From assembly GCF_000306965.1 (NCBI RefSeq), contig NZ_JH976434.1:232728-296727 (forward strand): 64,000 bases of DNA, written 5' to 3'. The position numbers were made by a program, and so were the translations under genes. Within the stretch, counting starts at the first letter, position 1. The number at the start of each line of letters is the position of its first letter. This DNA is from Amphibacillus jilinensis Y1. GTDB taxonomy: Bacteria; Bacillota; Bacilli; Bacillales; Amphibacillaceae. The notes beneath the pieces were generated by a model that saw only the letters and a list, made by a program, of their open reading frames with translations, was not told the origin of the DNA and ran no database searches. This document shows, one piece after another, positions 16,371 to 23,924 of this stretch.

Positions 16371-17147
16371 TTAAATTCCTCCTAAAATATCGTCTATTAG
16401 TGCTGAATTTTGTTTGGATTGTTCAGCTATTTTTTGTCTTCGTGCCATTTCTTCTCCAGAAATACCTACCTCGTTATCTGCTTTCTTCTGAAGAACTTTC
16501 GGCACATTTTTATATTGCTTAAATAAATTTTCACTTACGGATGCAACAGCTAGATTTTCTTCCAGAACTACATCGGCTAAACCATACTGCTGAGCCTGGT
16601 CTGCAGATAACCATGTTTCGTTATCTAACATTTTCTTTAGGTCATCTTCATTTAACTTTTCACCTGCCTTTTGAAGATAACTTTGAATAGCTGACTCTCC
16701 AATTCGATCTAAATCATCAGCTTGCTTTCTCAATTCAGTAGCATTACCCATGGCAGATGTCATAGGATTGTGAATCATAAGCATAGAATTTTTATACATA
16801 TGAATAGTGTCACCAGCCATTGCGATCACACTTGCAATGGATGCTGCTAAAGCATCTACGTACACATTCACTGTCGCTGGATGACGTTTTAACATGTTAT
16901 GAATTGCCACACCTTCAAAAACATAACCACCAGGCGAGTTTATATATAAATTGATATTAGAGATATCTCCTAAAGCATCTAAATCTTCTTTAAAGCTAGT
17001 AGCGTTCTGATCTTCAGGGAATTCATCCCATGTAAATCGGACAATGTCACCATAAATAAAAATATCACCTGATTGACCATCAGCAGACATCTTCATTTCC
17101 CAAAATTTTTTCTTTTTGTTTTTTGCTCCCAATTTTGTTCTCACCAC
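16371..17147 (-). CDS. Head maturation protease, ClpP-like serine protease
   Basis: A 258-residue prohead protease. The ClpP core is clear: NLYINSPGGYVFEGVAIHNM, the nucleophile region DALAASIASVIAMAG, and the catalytic His in MLMIHNPMTSAMGN. An acidic and Gln-rich tail (from about 200) is probably self-processed. It cuts the capsid scaffold domain during maturation. Gene order portal-protease-capsid is standard for HK97-type phages. The best start may be MKMSADGQSGD at codon 18, since the first residues (KKKKFWEMK) are poorly conserved, but the assigned start has a good GAAAGGTGG site. Confidence 0.93.
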   Translation of the reverse strand: MVRTKLGAKNKKKKFWEMKMSADGQSGDIFIYGDIVRFTWDEFPEDQNATSFKEDLDALGDISNINLYINSPGGYVFEGVAIHNMLKRHPATVNVYVDALAASIASVIAMAGDTIHMYKNSMLMIHNPMTSAMGNATELRKQADDLDRIGESAIQSYLQKAGEKLNEDDLKKMLDNETWLSADQAQQYGLADVVLEENLAVASVSENLFKQYKNVPKVLQKKADNEVGISGEEMARRQKIAEQSKQNSALIDDILGGI

Positions 17148-17181
17148 CTTTCAAGCAAAATAAATACACGTCAATGACGTG

Positions 17182-18396
17182 TTATTCGCTGTTTTTATTG
17201 GCATTGCTAGATTTTCTCTCGTTCGGATCCAACTCCATTGGATATAGGTCACCAGACAACCACAACTTAGCAGCGTTTCCTCCTTCTGGTGGCTGATCTT
17301 CTAATTGTCTTACTTCATCTGGTTTCAACCAACCACTTCGGATAGCTTTTGTATAATAATCTGCTTGTGTAGATGTATCAGCTCTAAGAAGAGCCTTTGT
17401 ATTAAATTTAAAATAAAATCCAGACATCCTTTCGCTTGGTGTAAGCAACTTTTTCTTAAATTCTTGTTCATACTGTCTCACAATAGGCATTAGAGTGAGA
17501 TCTACATACATTCGCATTAACTGTTCATTACTGGAATAACTTTGCCCCTCAGTGTCATTTAGCATAGTGGTTGGCATGTTGTAAACGTTAGCTACTCTTG
17601 AACGTGTAATCCGTTCGGACGCGAATGTATCAGCTGCAACGTATTTTCTTTCCAATTCTTTAATTTCTACACCTTGTTCTTGGAACAATATACCACCGTT
17701 ATCTTTGTAAAATCGCTTAAAATCATCAATTACTCTTTGCCTTTTATCATTATCTAAGTTACCCGCGTATTTAAGAATGAATGAGTTTGGCGCTGACTGC
17801 ATTTCCTTCAAGCTAAATTCTCTGACCGCTTTATCAAAGTCGTTGGCATTCTGCAGAACCTTTATAGGATTAATACCTTTCAAACTACTAGATCCAACTA
17901 TATGCTTAACATGTAACATTTCCATGTTATGCACATAATATTGATTTCCATCTTCTCCTAACACTTGATACCATAATTCTTTTGTATTTTGCTCTATAAC
18001 CGGTTCTACATAATCAGGATTAATTAAAGTTAATCTTGATGGCTGCAACCTGATATCACGTTCGATAAGAGCATAGCCATTCCCTTTTTCATCTCTAGCT
18101 GTCTCTAAATTACGAATAAATTCAAAACCAGTCATGTTAGGATTTGGATTGTTAATTAGCACATCAGATGCACTATTTTGCTTTATTTCATAGTTTTTAT
18201 AGAGTTTTAATGGCAAAGTGGCCATACTGTTTGATAAGCGTGTAACGGCACTGAAAATAGTTTCATTGGTGGCTAAGGTAGAATTATCAATACCCCAAAA
18301 TGTCCTACCTGCCCAGGAAGAAAAATCATATGATACTCCTTTCCATGCAATATAGGCACCAAATGCAGCGTTTTTTACCCGTTGAAATATATTCAA
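17182..18396 (-). CDS. Portal protein, HK97 family
   Basis: A 404-residue portal that forms the dodecameric DNA gate. I chose TTG at 18396 (LNIFQRVKNAAFG) because AAAGGTGGTGAG lies just upstream; a longer frame would overlap the preceding gene. Diagnostic segments are TNETIFSAVTRLSNSMATLP, NPNPNMTGFEFIRNLE, HVKHIVGSSSLKGINPIKVL and YNMPTTMLNDTEGQSYSSNE, the last being the conserved portal PxxMLxD region. The C-terminal part has GWLKPDEVRQLEDQPPEGG. It precedes the head protease gene. Confidence 0.95.
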   Translation of the reverse strand: MNIFQRVKNAAFGAYIAWKGVSYDFSSWAGRTFWGIDNSTLATNETIFSAVTRLSNSMATLPLKLYKNYEIKQNSASDVLINNPNPNMTGFEFIRNLETARDEKGNGYALIERDIRLQPSRLTLINPDYVEPVIEQNTKELWYQVLGEDGNQYYVHNMEMLHVKHIVGSSSLKGINPIKVLQNANDFDKAVREFSLKEMQSAPNSFILKYAGNLDNDKRQRVIDDFKRFYKDNGGILFQEQGVEIKELERKYVAADTFASERITRSRVANVYNMPTTMLNDTEGQSYSSNEQLMRMYVDLTLMPIVRQYEQEFKKKLLTPSERMSGFYFKFNTKALLRADTSTQADYYTKAIRSGWLKPDEVRQLEDQPPEGGNAAKLWLSGDLYPMELDPNERKSSNANKNSE

Positions 18397-18439
18397 TGTC
18401 TCACCACCTTTCCGGGGGAAATTAGGTTCGTAATGCGAC

Positions 18440-18661
18440 TTACTTACCCAAAAATCGGTATTGCGTGTCAAACTCTGCCTTAGTCTTACCAGTTATCTCT
18501 CGGTATACTGAGTCTAATGTTACTGTGTCTGAGTACAAGATAACTCCATTAAATTCAGCAGAAACCAATTTTCCTTTTTCTCGATAACTTAATAATTCAT
18601 TAACAACATGATCTATGGTGCTTCCCGGTAAGAACTCCACTTGCTCATACTTTTTATCCAT
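18440..18661 (-). CDS. Small phage protein between terminase and portal, unknown
   Basis: A 73-residue protein (DHVVNELLSYREKGKLVSAE; FNGVILYSDTVTLDSVYREI; TGKTKAEFD). Proteins of this pattern occupy the same slot between TerL and portal in many Gram-positive HK97-like phages. No function has been assigned that I can name. An AGAGGAGGTGG ribosome site precedes its ATG. Confidence 0.78.
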   Translation of the reverse strand: MDKKYEQVEFLPGSTIDHVVNELLSYREKGKLVSAEFNGVILYSDTVTLDSVYREITGKTKAEFDTQYRFLGK

Positions 18662-18674
18662 TTCTCCACCTCCT

Positions 18675-20468
18675 CTACTTCATCAAATCAGCCATACTAA
18701 CAACACCAATATCTCCATCACCTGAAGGAACAACTAACATTTCTATTACTCTGGTGTGGGCATTCAACAGAGCTGCGAATCCATCAATTTTACGGTACCT
18801 TCCTGCTTTTGTTGGCAATCTATTATTATTTCTATCCTTCACTAGCTCCACATTGTTTATATACCAACGTAACATTGGATTTTCATTAAAGATAACCTTC
18901 CCATCTAAGAACATTTCTTTTAAATCGTCTAGTGCAGGACCAAGTGTAACGAAACCTTGCCTCACTTTTTCTGTTACATAACCTTTGTCTTCGAGTGATT
19001 TATTCAATCTAAAGGCTTTGGCAGGGTCATATGTTATTAATTCAATATTGTATTTTTTCGCCTGGTCCTCAAACCATTCCTCAACTAGATCCTTATTGAT
19101 GTAATCCTCGTCAACAATGGTGAGATAACCTTGTTTTTCCCATTCCCGATAAGGTATCTTTTCATTGTCCTCAATAACTTTTTTAAGTGGGATCCAGGAA
19201 TGAGATAAAACAAATACCTCTCCAGTTTCTAATGGAAATTCTAAACAACCACTCGTAAAATCTTCCGAGTCCGATAAATCATAACCTCCAACTGCAGTCG
19301 CACCTTTAAGAGCTTTAACGTCATGATGTTTGTTATTCTTCTGCAATGTCTTAAAATCAATAAACGGAACTTTACTACCATTAGCAAAAACATTAAATTG
19401 CTTAGTAATGAAATCAGAACGTTCTTCAGGTGTACGTTTATCCTTGTCCCAATCATCCATAAGTATATCTAAATCGAGAGATACGCCCATGTTTGGATTG
19501 GCTTTAATCCACATTTCAGGTTGTTCAAATTCTTCTACCTCATCCAATTCAGCTAAATAATAAAAAGTACGCTCATCTTGAATAGCACCATCTAAAACTT
19601 GTGCACCGTCATCATAATATTTAACAAGTGGACCATCTAGTTGATATCCAGCTGTTGTAATATATAAAATTAACGGTTGCTTACGAGATCCACGCGATTT
19701 TTTGATAACGTTGATCAGTTTATAATCTTTAAATTCGTGAATCTCATCAAAAATACCGAGATGAGTGTTTAAGCCATCTAATTTTTCGCTGTCAGATGCC
19801 CTTGGTTCAATTTTAGAGATGGTTTTATCATAGTAAATGGCATCTCTTGTTGGTCTGAATTGTCTTCTCAGCTTCGGTGATTTTTTAACCATCGCCTTTG
19901 CTTCATCGAAAATGATGCTCGCTTGTTGTTTTGTATTGGCCAATAGAAATACGTCCGCTCCATTTTCTCCATCCTTACTAAACGAATAGAGCGATAAACC
20001 ACTAATCAAAGTCGATTTACCATTTTTACGACCAATAAAAATAAGGCCCTCACGAAAGCGCCTTATGCCTGTATCTTTATGAATCCATCCATATAATGAA
20101 CCAATTACGAAATGTTGCCATGGTTGAGCAACTAATTGATTATAAGCACCTTTTGAAGGCTTACAGAACTTTTCGATAAACCTTACAGGATGATGCCCTT
20201 TTTCTTCAATGAAGATCCAGGGAAATTCCTCTGTTCCTTGTCTTTTTAAATCATTTAGATGTCTCTGTGCTGCTAGAATGTTATTTTTACTTGCAACGAT
20301 TTTTCCTTTAACAACTTGTTTAGCATACCAGGTTGTTAATAACTTGTCGGATGTTTCTTCACGAATATTGCCCTCTTTTACCTGGTCTTTTTTCCATGTA
20401 ATAAAACTAAAACTTTGATTTGCTTTTTTTATATTAGAAGTTGTCGAAGTCGTTGTCATCTTCTCCAT
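18675..20468 (-). CDS. Terminase large subunit (HK97/P27-type)
   Basis: A 597-residue ATP-driven packaging motor and nuclease. The Walker A motif GRKNGKST is at residues 146-153. Walker B with catalytic Glu (GIFDEIHEF) is at ~238-246. The nuclease domain begins with the first metal Asp in GGYDLSDSEDF (Asp397), and a later acidic site is in ELITYDPAKAF. The length is typical. Its frame overlaps the TerS gene by 35 bp; an alternative ATG nine bases downstream is close to GGAGAAG. It works with TerS, the portal and probably the HNH endonuclease. Confidence 0.96.
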   Translation of the reverse strand: MEKMTTTSTTSNIKKANQSFSFITWKKDQVKEGNIREETSDKLLTTWYAKQVVKGKIVASKNNILAAQRHLNDLKRQGTEEFPWIFIEEKGHHPVRFIEKFCKPSKGAYNQLVAQPWQHFVIGSLYGWIHKDTGIRRFREGLIFIGRKNGKSTLISGLSLYSFSKDGENGADVFLLANTKQQASIIFDEAKAMVKKSPKLRRQFRPTRDAIYYDKTISKIEPRASDSEKLDGLNTHLGIFDEIHEFKDYKLINVIKKSRGSRKQPLILYITTAGYQLDGPLVKYYDDGAQVLDGAIQDERTFYYLAELDEVEEFEQPEMWIKANPNMGVSLDLDILMDDWDKDKRTPEERSDFITKQFNVFANGSKVPFIDFKTLQKNNKHHDVKALKGATAVGGYDLSDSEDFTSGCLEFPLETGEVFVLSHSWIPLKKVIEDNEKIPYREWEKQGYLTIVDEDYINKDLVEEWFEDQAKKYNIELITYDPAKAFRLNKSLEDKGYVTEKVRQGFVTLGPALDDLKEMFLDGKVIFNENPMLRWYINNVELVKDRNNNRLPTKAGRYRKIDGFAALLNAHTRVIEMLVVPSGDGDIGVVSMADLMK

Positions 20469-20751
20469 TCACTACTTTCTTTCGTTGTGCAGGAGTAAGA
20501 CCAAGTGATTTCAGCAAATTATTAAGTACTTGAACGGTTTTCGTTAATTCGATAGCTAGAGGATTTTTCACAAGATTTGTAGCCCCCGCTTTATTAGTGT
20601 GCTCCATTAATAAATCAGATTTCTTTAATTCGGACTTCATTTTCCTATAAAATTGATGTGTTTCAACATATAATTTTATCAGTTCTTCATCTGATTCTTG
20701 ATAATTCTCACCAAGGTATTCTCTGAGTAATTTCGCGGTTGGAACTGCCAT
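20434..20751 (-). CDS. Terminase small subunit, P27 family
   Basis: A 105-residue DNA-recognition subunit of the packaging terminase. It is helical: MAVPTAKLLREYLGENYQ, then VETHQFYRKMKSELKKSDLL, and the family's C-terminal pattern (LVKNPLAIELTKTVQVLNNL; KSLGLTPAQRKKV). It starts at an ATG with AGAGGAGGATTTGC in front. The GC-rich gap upstream (20752-20879) is the expected place for the cos site it would bind. Confidence 0.9.
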   Translation of the reverse strand: MAVPTAKLLREYLGENYQESDEELIKLYVETHQFYRKMKSELKKSDLLMEHTNKAGATNLVKNPLAIELTKTVQVLNNLLKSLGLTPAQRKKVVNGEDDNDFDNF

Positions 20752-20879
20752 TTTGCAAATCCTCCTCTCACTATTTTTTTGTTGTTACCCCCCTTTCATG
20801 AAAATTCTTCCGTGGTGTATAGGAAGGGGCGGCACGGTCTAGGGCATTTCTTACCTCCAGTTTATTTGGGAGGGGGGTA
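20752..20879. other. Candidate cos/packaging region between HNH and TerS genes
   Basis: This 128-bp gap is much richer in G/C runs than its surroundings. It has a CCCCCC run near each end (20790s and 20870s) and a GC-rich core around 20825-20845. In HK97-type phages with an HNH gene beside terS the cohesive-end site lies here. No exact nick position can be read from the sequence. Confidence 0.45.
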
Positions 20880-21239
20880 CTACCATGGTTGCTCTGGGTT
20901 TTGATTCACTTCAAAAACTTTAATTTTATTTGAGAATTTCTTTTCGTTCTTCATTCCAAAACCTTTCTCTGGATGAAGATCATTGTGACAAGGAAAGCAA
21001 ACACTGATTAAGTTAGTGTCTACTAATGCAAGGCTTGGATTATCCTTAAGGTGTACAATGTGATGAACCGTATCAGCTGGTACTGGTTCATCAGCCCTAA
21101 GACATACCTGACATAAGTAGCCGTCCCTTTCTAGAACGGTGTCCCTCTTTTTTTGCCACATCCAACTTTTATAAAAGACGTTTCTCATTCTTATCGTAAG
21201 TTTAGTTTTTTTCGTCCAAAGGTATGGATAAATTTTCAC
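20880..21239 (-). CDS. HNH endonuclease, packaging-associated
   Basis: A 119-residue HNH protein. Zinc-binding and catalytic motifs are complete: DGYLCQVC, then DTVHHIVHLKDNP (the HH of HNH), then NLISVCFPCHNDLHPEKG (N and H). HNH proteins beside terminase genes take part in cos cleavage in several siphophages. It overlaps the zinc-ribbon gene by 4 bp. It is distinct from the second HNH protein at 30237-30596. Confidence 0.92.
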   Translation of the reverse strand: MKIYPYLWTKKTKLTIRMRNVFYKSWMWQKKRDTVLERDGYLCQVCLRADEPVPADTVHHIVHLKDNPSLALVDTNLISVCFPCHNDLHPEKGFGMKNEKKFSNKIKVFEVNQNPEQPW

Positions 21240-21529
21240 TTATGTTCAACTTCCATTTTCAATTGATTATGCAAGAAGATAATCTTCCGCTTTAACTTTG
21301 CTAATTTGTTTTTCTGTTTAATTTTTAGTGGATGTTTATTTTGCAACCTTCTTATTTCCTCTTGCATCTCTTTTAGATCATCATTCAAATAATGTGTGGT
21401 GTATTGTTTATTACAATTCGGACACTCAAAATAATGGCGTTCAACATTGTTTGGTAATAACTCAAATGACTCAGTAGTTAGTTGTGTTAATTCAAATTCG
21501 TGGTTGCAGCTATCGCATTTAGTTATCAT
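21236..21529 (-). CDS. Zinc-ribbon plus coiled-coil phage protein
   Basis: A 97-residue protein. An N-terminal zinc ribbon has CDSC (residues 5-8) and CPNC (about 36-39). A basic coiled coil follows (DDLKEMQEEIRRLQNKHPLK; KNKLAKLKRKIIFLHNQL). Such proteins are common at the left end of late operons in Gram-positive phages; nucleic-acid binding is likely, the exact role unknown. It overlaps its neighbours on both sides by 4 bp. Confidence 0.8.
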   Translation of the reverse strand: MITKCDSCNHEFELTQLTTESFELLPNNVERHYFECPNCNKQYTTHYLNDDLKEMQEEIRRLQNKHPLKIKQKNKLAKLKRKIIFLHNQLKMEVEHK

Positions 21530-21777
21530 GATGGATCACCACCTTTATGATGTAATAGCGCAAAAACTAATTCATTTGAAGTTACACCACAGTCATTTGC
21601 AATTGGTTTAACTTTGTTATATGCTTCTTCGAATTCTCTCAATACTCTTGTTGCATGTCTTGCTTCACGTTGAATAGCCTTAAGCCCTTTTAGAGCTTCA
21701 CTAACACCAACGTTTAACTTACACTTTACATCGCCCATATTCTTTGCTGTTCCTTCGCACGACTTAATGTCTGCCAT
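21526..21777 (-). CDS. Small helical phage protein, unknown
   Basis: An 83-residue protein with start placed at the ATG at 21777 (ADIKSCEGTAKNMGDVKCKL), preceded by AAAGGAG about 10 bp away. A longer frame to 21819 exists but lacks a ribosome site and enters the terminator hairpin. A helical amphipathic centre (EALKGLKAIQREARHATRVL) is followed by VTSNELVFALLHHKGG. It is the first gene after the lipoprotein terminator and so probably the first late structural-operon gene. No family is recognised. Confidence 0.7.
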   Translation of the reverse strand: MADIKSCEGTAKNMGDVKCKLNVGVSEALKGLKAIQREARHATRVLREFEEAYNKVKPIANDCGVTSNELVFALLHHKGGDPS

Positions 21778-21804
21778 GACTAACACTCTCCTTTTATGCA
21801 TAAT

Positions 21805-21829
21805 AAAAAGACACCTCATTGAGATGTCT
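21805..21829 (-). terminator. Terminator after lipoprotein gene
   Basis: A perfect-looking 9-bp stem (AGACATCTC / GAGGTGTCT, one wobble, 3-nt loop) on the minus strand runs into a T-run. It isolates the lipoprotein gene from the late operon. Confidence 0.8.
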
Positions 21830-21838
21830 TAGCTTGCT

Positions 21839-22423
21839 TTATTCAAATATACTTGGCTCATACCATCGTTCTACAAACGCCATACCGTCATCGGTTCGCT
21901 CTGTAGTAATCTTAATAATATTACCACTCCCTTGTAGATAGGGAACTTCCCAAAAACTAACCATTTCATTAACATCGTCTGTTTCTTCGGCAATATGTGC
22001 AGCCAGATCGCTTGCATACATATCTACCATTTCCTTGGATGTACCAGCTGAGTTTTGTCTATCAAAAGATAAATCAACTAAAACAATATACCCTTCATCA
22101 GACCCCAAATCTTCGTTAACACGAATGTCTAGAATAGATGTATCTTCATATTGTTCGCTGACCCTTGATCTAATTATTGATCTTATCTCAGCTTCATCTA
22201 CAGTCAAATTAACATCGTCAATTTCCCCATTAATCTCATCTAAATCATCTGTCTCTTCTACGTTCGATTCCTCGACTAATTCTTCATTGTTTCTCTCGTT
22301 TTCCTCTCGTTCTATTCTTGTTTTTTCGTTATACTCCATTATTGTTTTATCTCGTTCATCAAGCTCATTATTGCACCCAGCCATCAATAATAAAATAAAT
22401 GATAAAAGTAATATTTTTTTCAC
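21839..22423 (-). CDS. Phage-encoded lipoprotein, unknown function
   Basis: A 194-residue secreted lipoprotein. Residues 1-17 are a signal peptide (MKKILLLSFILLLMAGC) with lipobox LMAGC; Cys17 would be lipidated. A highly acidic, Glu/Asp/Asn-rich linker spans ~18-75. A folded domain (about 76-194) contains RSIIRSRVSEQYEDTSILDI, YIVLVDLSFDRQNSAGTSKE and MAFVERWYEPSIFE. It lies on the outer face of the membrane. It has its own terminator and sits between late control and late structural genes, like a lysogenic-conversion gene. Superinfection exclusion is a plausible but unproven role. Confidence 0.8.
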   Translation of the reverse strand: MKKILLLSFILLLMAGCNNELDERDKTIMEYNEKTRIEREENERNNEELVEESNVEETDDLDEINGEIDDVNLTVDEAEIRSIIRSRVSEQYEDTSILDIRVNEDLGSDEGYIVLVDLSFDRQNSAGTSKEMVDMYASDLAAHIAEETDDVNEMVSFWEVPYLQGSGNIIKITTERTDDGMAFVERWYEPSIFE

Positions 22424-22489
22424 AAGACTAACCTCCTATGTAATAATACATAGAATTCTATCATTTTTTGGTTAGGATTACCATAAGCA

Positions 22490-22511
22490 AAAGCACCACT
22501 ATGGGTGCTTT
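22490..22511 (-). terminator. Hairpin terminator after 69-aa gene
   Basis: An 8-bp inverted repeat (AAAGCACC / GGTGCTTT, 6-nt loop) lies just past the stop codon at 22524. The T-run is short and interrupted. Confidence 0.5.
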
Positions 22512-22523
22512 ACGTTTATATCT

Positions 22524-22733
22524 TTATAGAACTTTACCAGTCACGTCTAAATCTTTTCCTTTGTACCAACAACTATAAATTTTTATTTTCCCTATACCTT
22601 CTAACTCTTTCGCTTTATTAATGTAATCTTTAGCATGATATTCCGAAACTAATTTCTTACCTATTTTAAATTCACCACTTTCTCCCGCTACATCCTCGAA
22701 AAAATCCAACATAAGATTCAATTCATTTCTCAT
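22524..22733 (-). CDS. Small phage protein, unknown
   Basis: A 69-residue protein starting at the ATG at 22733, which follows AGGAGG by 7 bp; upstream in-frame codons lack such a site. Sequence: MRNELNLMLDFFEDVAGESG, then helical KDYINKAKELEGIG, and KIKIYSCWYKGKDLDVTGKV. I do not recognise a family. It lies between the lipoprotein gene and the plus-strand DUF2335 cassette, in what looks like an accessory segment. Confidence 0.65.
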   Translation of the reverse strand: MRNELNLMLDFFEDVAGESGEFKIGKKLVSEYHAKDYINKAKELEGIGKIKIYSCWYKGKDLDVTGKVL

Positions 22734-23069
22734 TAAGGTACCTCCTCTTTGTCTACTCAGTTCGACATAAAGAGCTAACCGCACCACAAGAGACAATTTA
22801 CTTAGTCTTCCTGAATTTTAAATCAGAAGGTAATACCTAATGCTTAATTTTTTCATTAGCACCTCGCTTGCACATAAAGCACCTATAACTAATCCGCTTC
22901 ATAGGCGTGATCATATTATAGGTGCTTTATAACAAAATTAGTTTTTCCTTATGCTACCATAATAACACGAAAAGTGACGTCAAAAGTCGCATGATAGTCG
23001 TATAATTTAAAGTTAGTTTCATCTAAAGGGATTTATAGTAATTTGCAGTGATCAGAAAATATATGAGTT

Positions 23070-23099
23070 GATTTAATGTGATTTAATGTGATTTAATGT
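23070..23099 (+). repeat. Three tandem decamer repeats upstream of DUF2335 cassette
   Basis: GATTTAATGT is repeated three times without spacing. It sits directly upstream of the extended -10 element of the cassette promoter, so it is on the same DNA face each turn and could bind a regulator. Confidence 0.85.
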
Positions 23100-23141
23100 G
23101 TTATAATATGTTTAGATATTAAAATAATATCTAAACATATT
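23099..23141 (+). promoter_or_regulatory. Extended -10 promoter overlapped by a perfect 16-bp dyad
   Basis: TGTTATAAT (23099-23107) is an extended -10 element without a good -35. A perfect inverted repeat of 16-bp arms with a 5-bp centre (23105-23120 and 23126-23141) overlaps the -10 and covers the expected start site, the layout of an autoregulatory operator. Confidence 0.65.
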
Positions 23142-23177
23142 TATTTAATAATAAAAGTGCAATTTAGGAGGCTTAAA

Positions 23178-23420
23178 ATGATGAAAGAATACACTTCATT
23201 ATTTGCGAACATTGATCGTTCTTTTGCAAACTTGTTTCATCAAATTGGTGATAGTGTTAGTCTCAATAATTTATTGCCTATAACAAAAAAAGATATTGAG
23301 TATGATTTTTCAAGATCAAGTAAGACTGCAATCGAAAATGATTGGAAGGTTATGGGCGAGGAGGTGCACAAAGCCTTTGACGAATTGTCAAGAGAATACC
23401 GAGTCATCGAATCAAACTGA
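23178..23420 (+). CDS. Small partner protein upstream of DUF2335 gene, unknown
   Basis: An 80-residue protein starting at ATG 23178, 6 bp after AGGAGG. It is helical and charged: YTSLFANIDRSFANLFHQIG, then ITKKDIEYDFSRSSKTAIEN and GEEVHKAFDELSREYRVI. No family is recognised. The end overlaps the DUF2335 frame, which is in +1 register, so the two proteins are either translationally coupled partners or the halves of one frameshifted protein. The pair is transcribed against all neighbours, with its own operator-like dyad and terminator. Confidence 0.65.
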   Translation: MMKEYTSLFANIDRSFANLFHQIGDSVSLNNLLPITKKDIEYDFSRSSKTAIENDWKVMGEEVHKAFDELSREYRVIESN

Positions 23421-23883
23421 AAGTAATTTAGAAGAAGCAGCTACAGCTGAGGATATTATTACTCCTGAAGTGGATGATATTCTGGATAAACTTGACCCAG
23501 AGGATAAGAAGCAAGTCCTTACAAGAATTGAAGAATTTTCTGGACCGATTCCTCCTCCGCATCTCTTAAAAGGATATGCAGAAGTGTATCCAGAGGCACC
23601 AGAAAGATTTTTCGAATTGCTTTTTAGTCAATCGCAACATAGAAAATCACTTGAAATTACTCATCAAAAAAGAGTATTAAACCATAGGCTAATTAGTCTC
23701 CTTTTTGGTTTCTTTCTAGTTTTTTCGTTTTTTATTTCAGCAGTTATATTGCTTGTCAAAGGACAAGAAATAACTGGATTAGCATTTTTAATACCTCCAC
23801 TGGGTACTATAATTAGAGGTCTAATAATATCTACTAAATCAAAAAAAGAGAAAGCAGATACAGAAGACAAAGAAACAGCATAA
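23377..23883 (+). CDS. DUF2335-type two-helix membrane protein
   Basis: A frame of about 168 residues if started at the TTG at 23377, which follows GGAGG by about 12 bp; the frame stays open upstream to 23296 but that part reads like a shadow of gene 1. The family signature is clear: IEEFSGPIPPPHLLKGYAEV, then PEAPERFFELLFSQSQHRKS, then two membrane helices (LISLLFGFFLVFSFFISAVI and GLAFLIPPLGTIIRGLII) and a charged tail. DUF2335 proteins are small membrane proteins of unknown role, frequent near mobile elements. Its solitary plus-strand placement suggests expression in the lysogen. Confidence 0.75.
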   Translation: MTNCQENTESSNQTESNLEEAATAEDIITPEVDDILDKLDPEDKKQVLTRIEEFSGPIPPPHLLKGYAEVYPEAPERFFELLFSQSQHRKSLEITHQKRVLNHRLISLLFGFFLVFSFFISAVILLVKGQEITGLAFLIPPLGTIIRGLIISTKSKKEKADTEDKETA

Positions 23884-23919
23884 AAAAAGTATCCAATGAT
23901 ATTTATGGATACTTTTTTT
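23882..23919. terminator. Bidirectional terminator between DUF2335 cassette and late regulator
   Basis: A 14-bp inverted repeat with A-run and T-run flanks (23882-23895 and 23906-23919) serves the plus-strand cassette and could also end the minus-strand transcript of the late regulator. Confidence 0.85.
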
Positions 23920-23924
23920 ATTAT

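Larger units (their letters stand above)
22797..23156. other. Intergenic control region: long inverted repeat, tandem decamers, promoter and operator dyad
   Basis: There is no gene in this 360-bp gap. It holds a perfect 14-bp inverted repeat with a 29-bp centre (22874-22887 and 22917-22930), whose arm shares the core AAAGCACC with the terminator at 22490. It also holds three tandem copies of GATTTAATGT (23070-23099), then an extended -10 and a large dyad described separately. A weak minus-strand pair TTGACG (22978-22983) and TATGGT (22956-22961), 16 bp apart, could serve the genes to the left. Confidence 0.6.

Noticed and set aside
23070..23099. Possible CRISPR or plasmid iterons
   Set aside because: The decamers are contiguous without spacers and sit at a promoter; a regulator site is the simpler reading.
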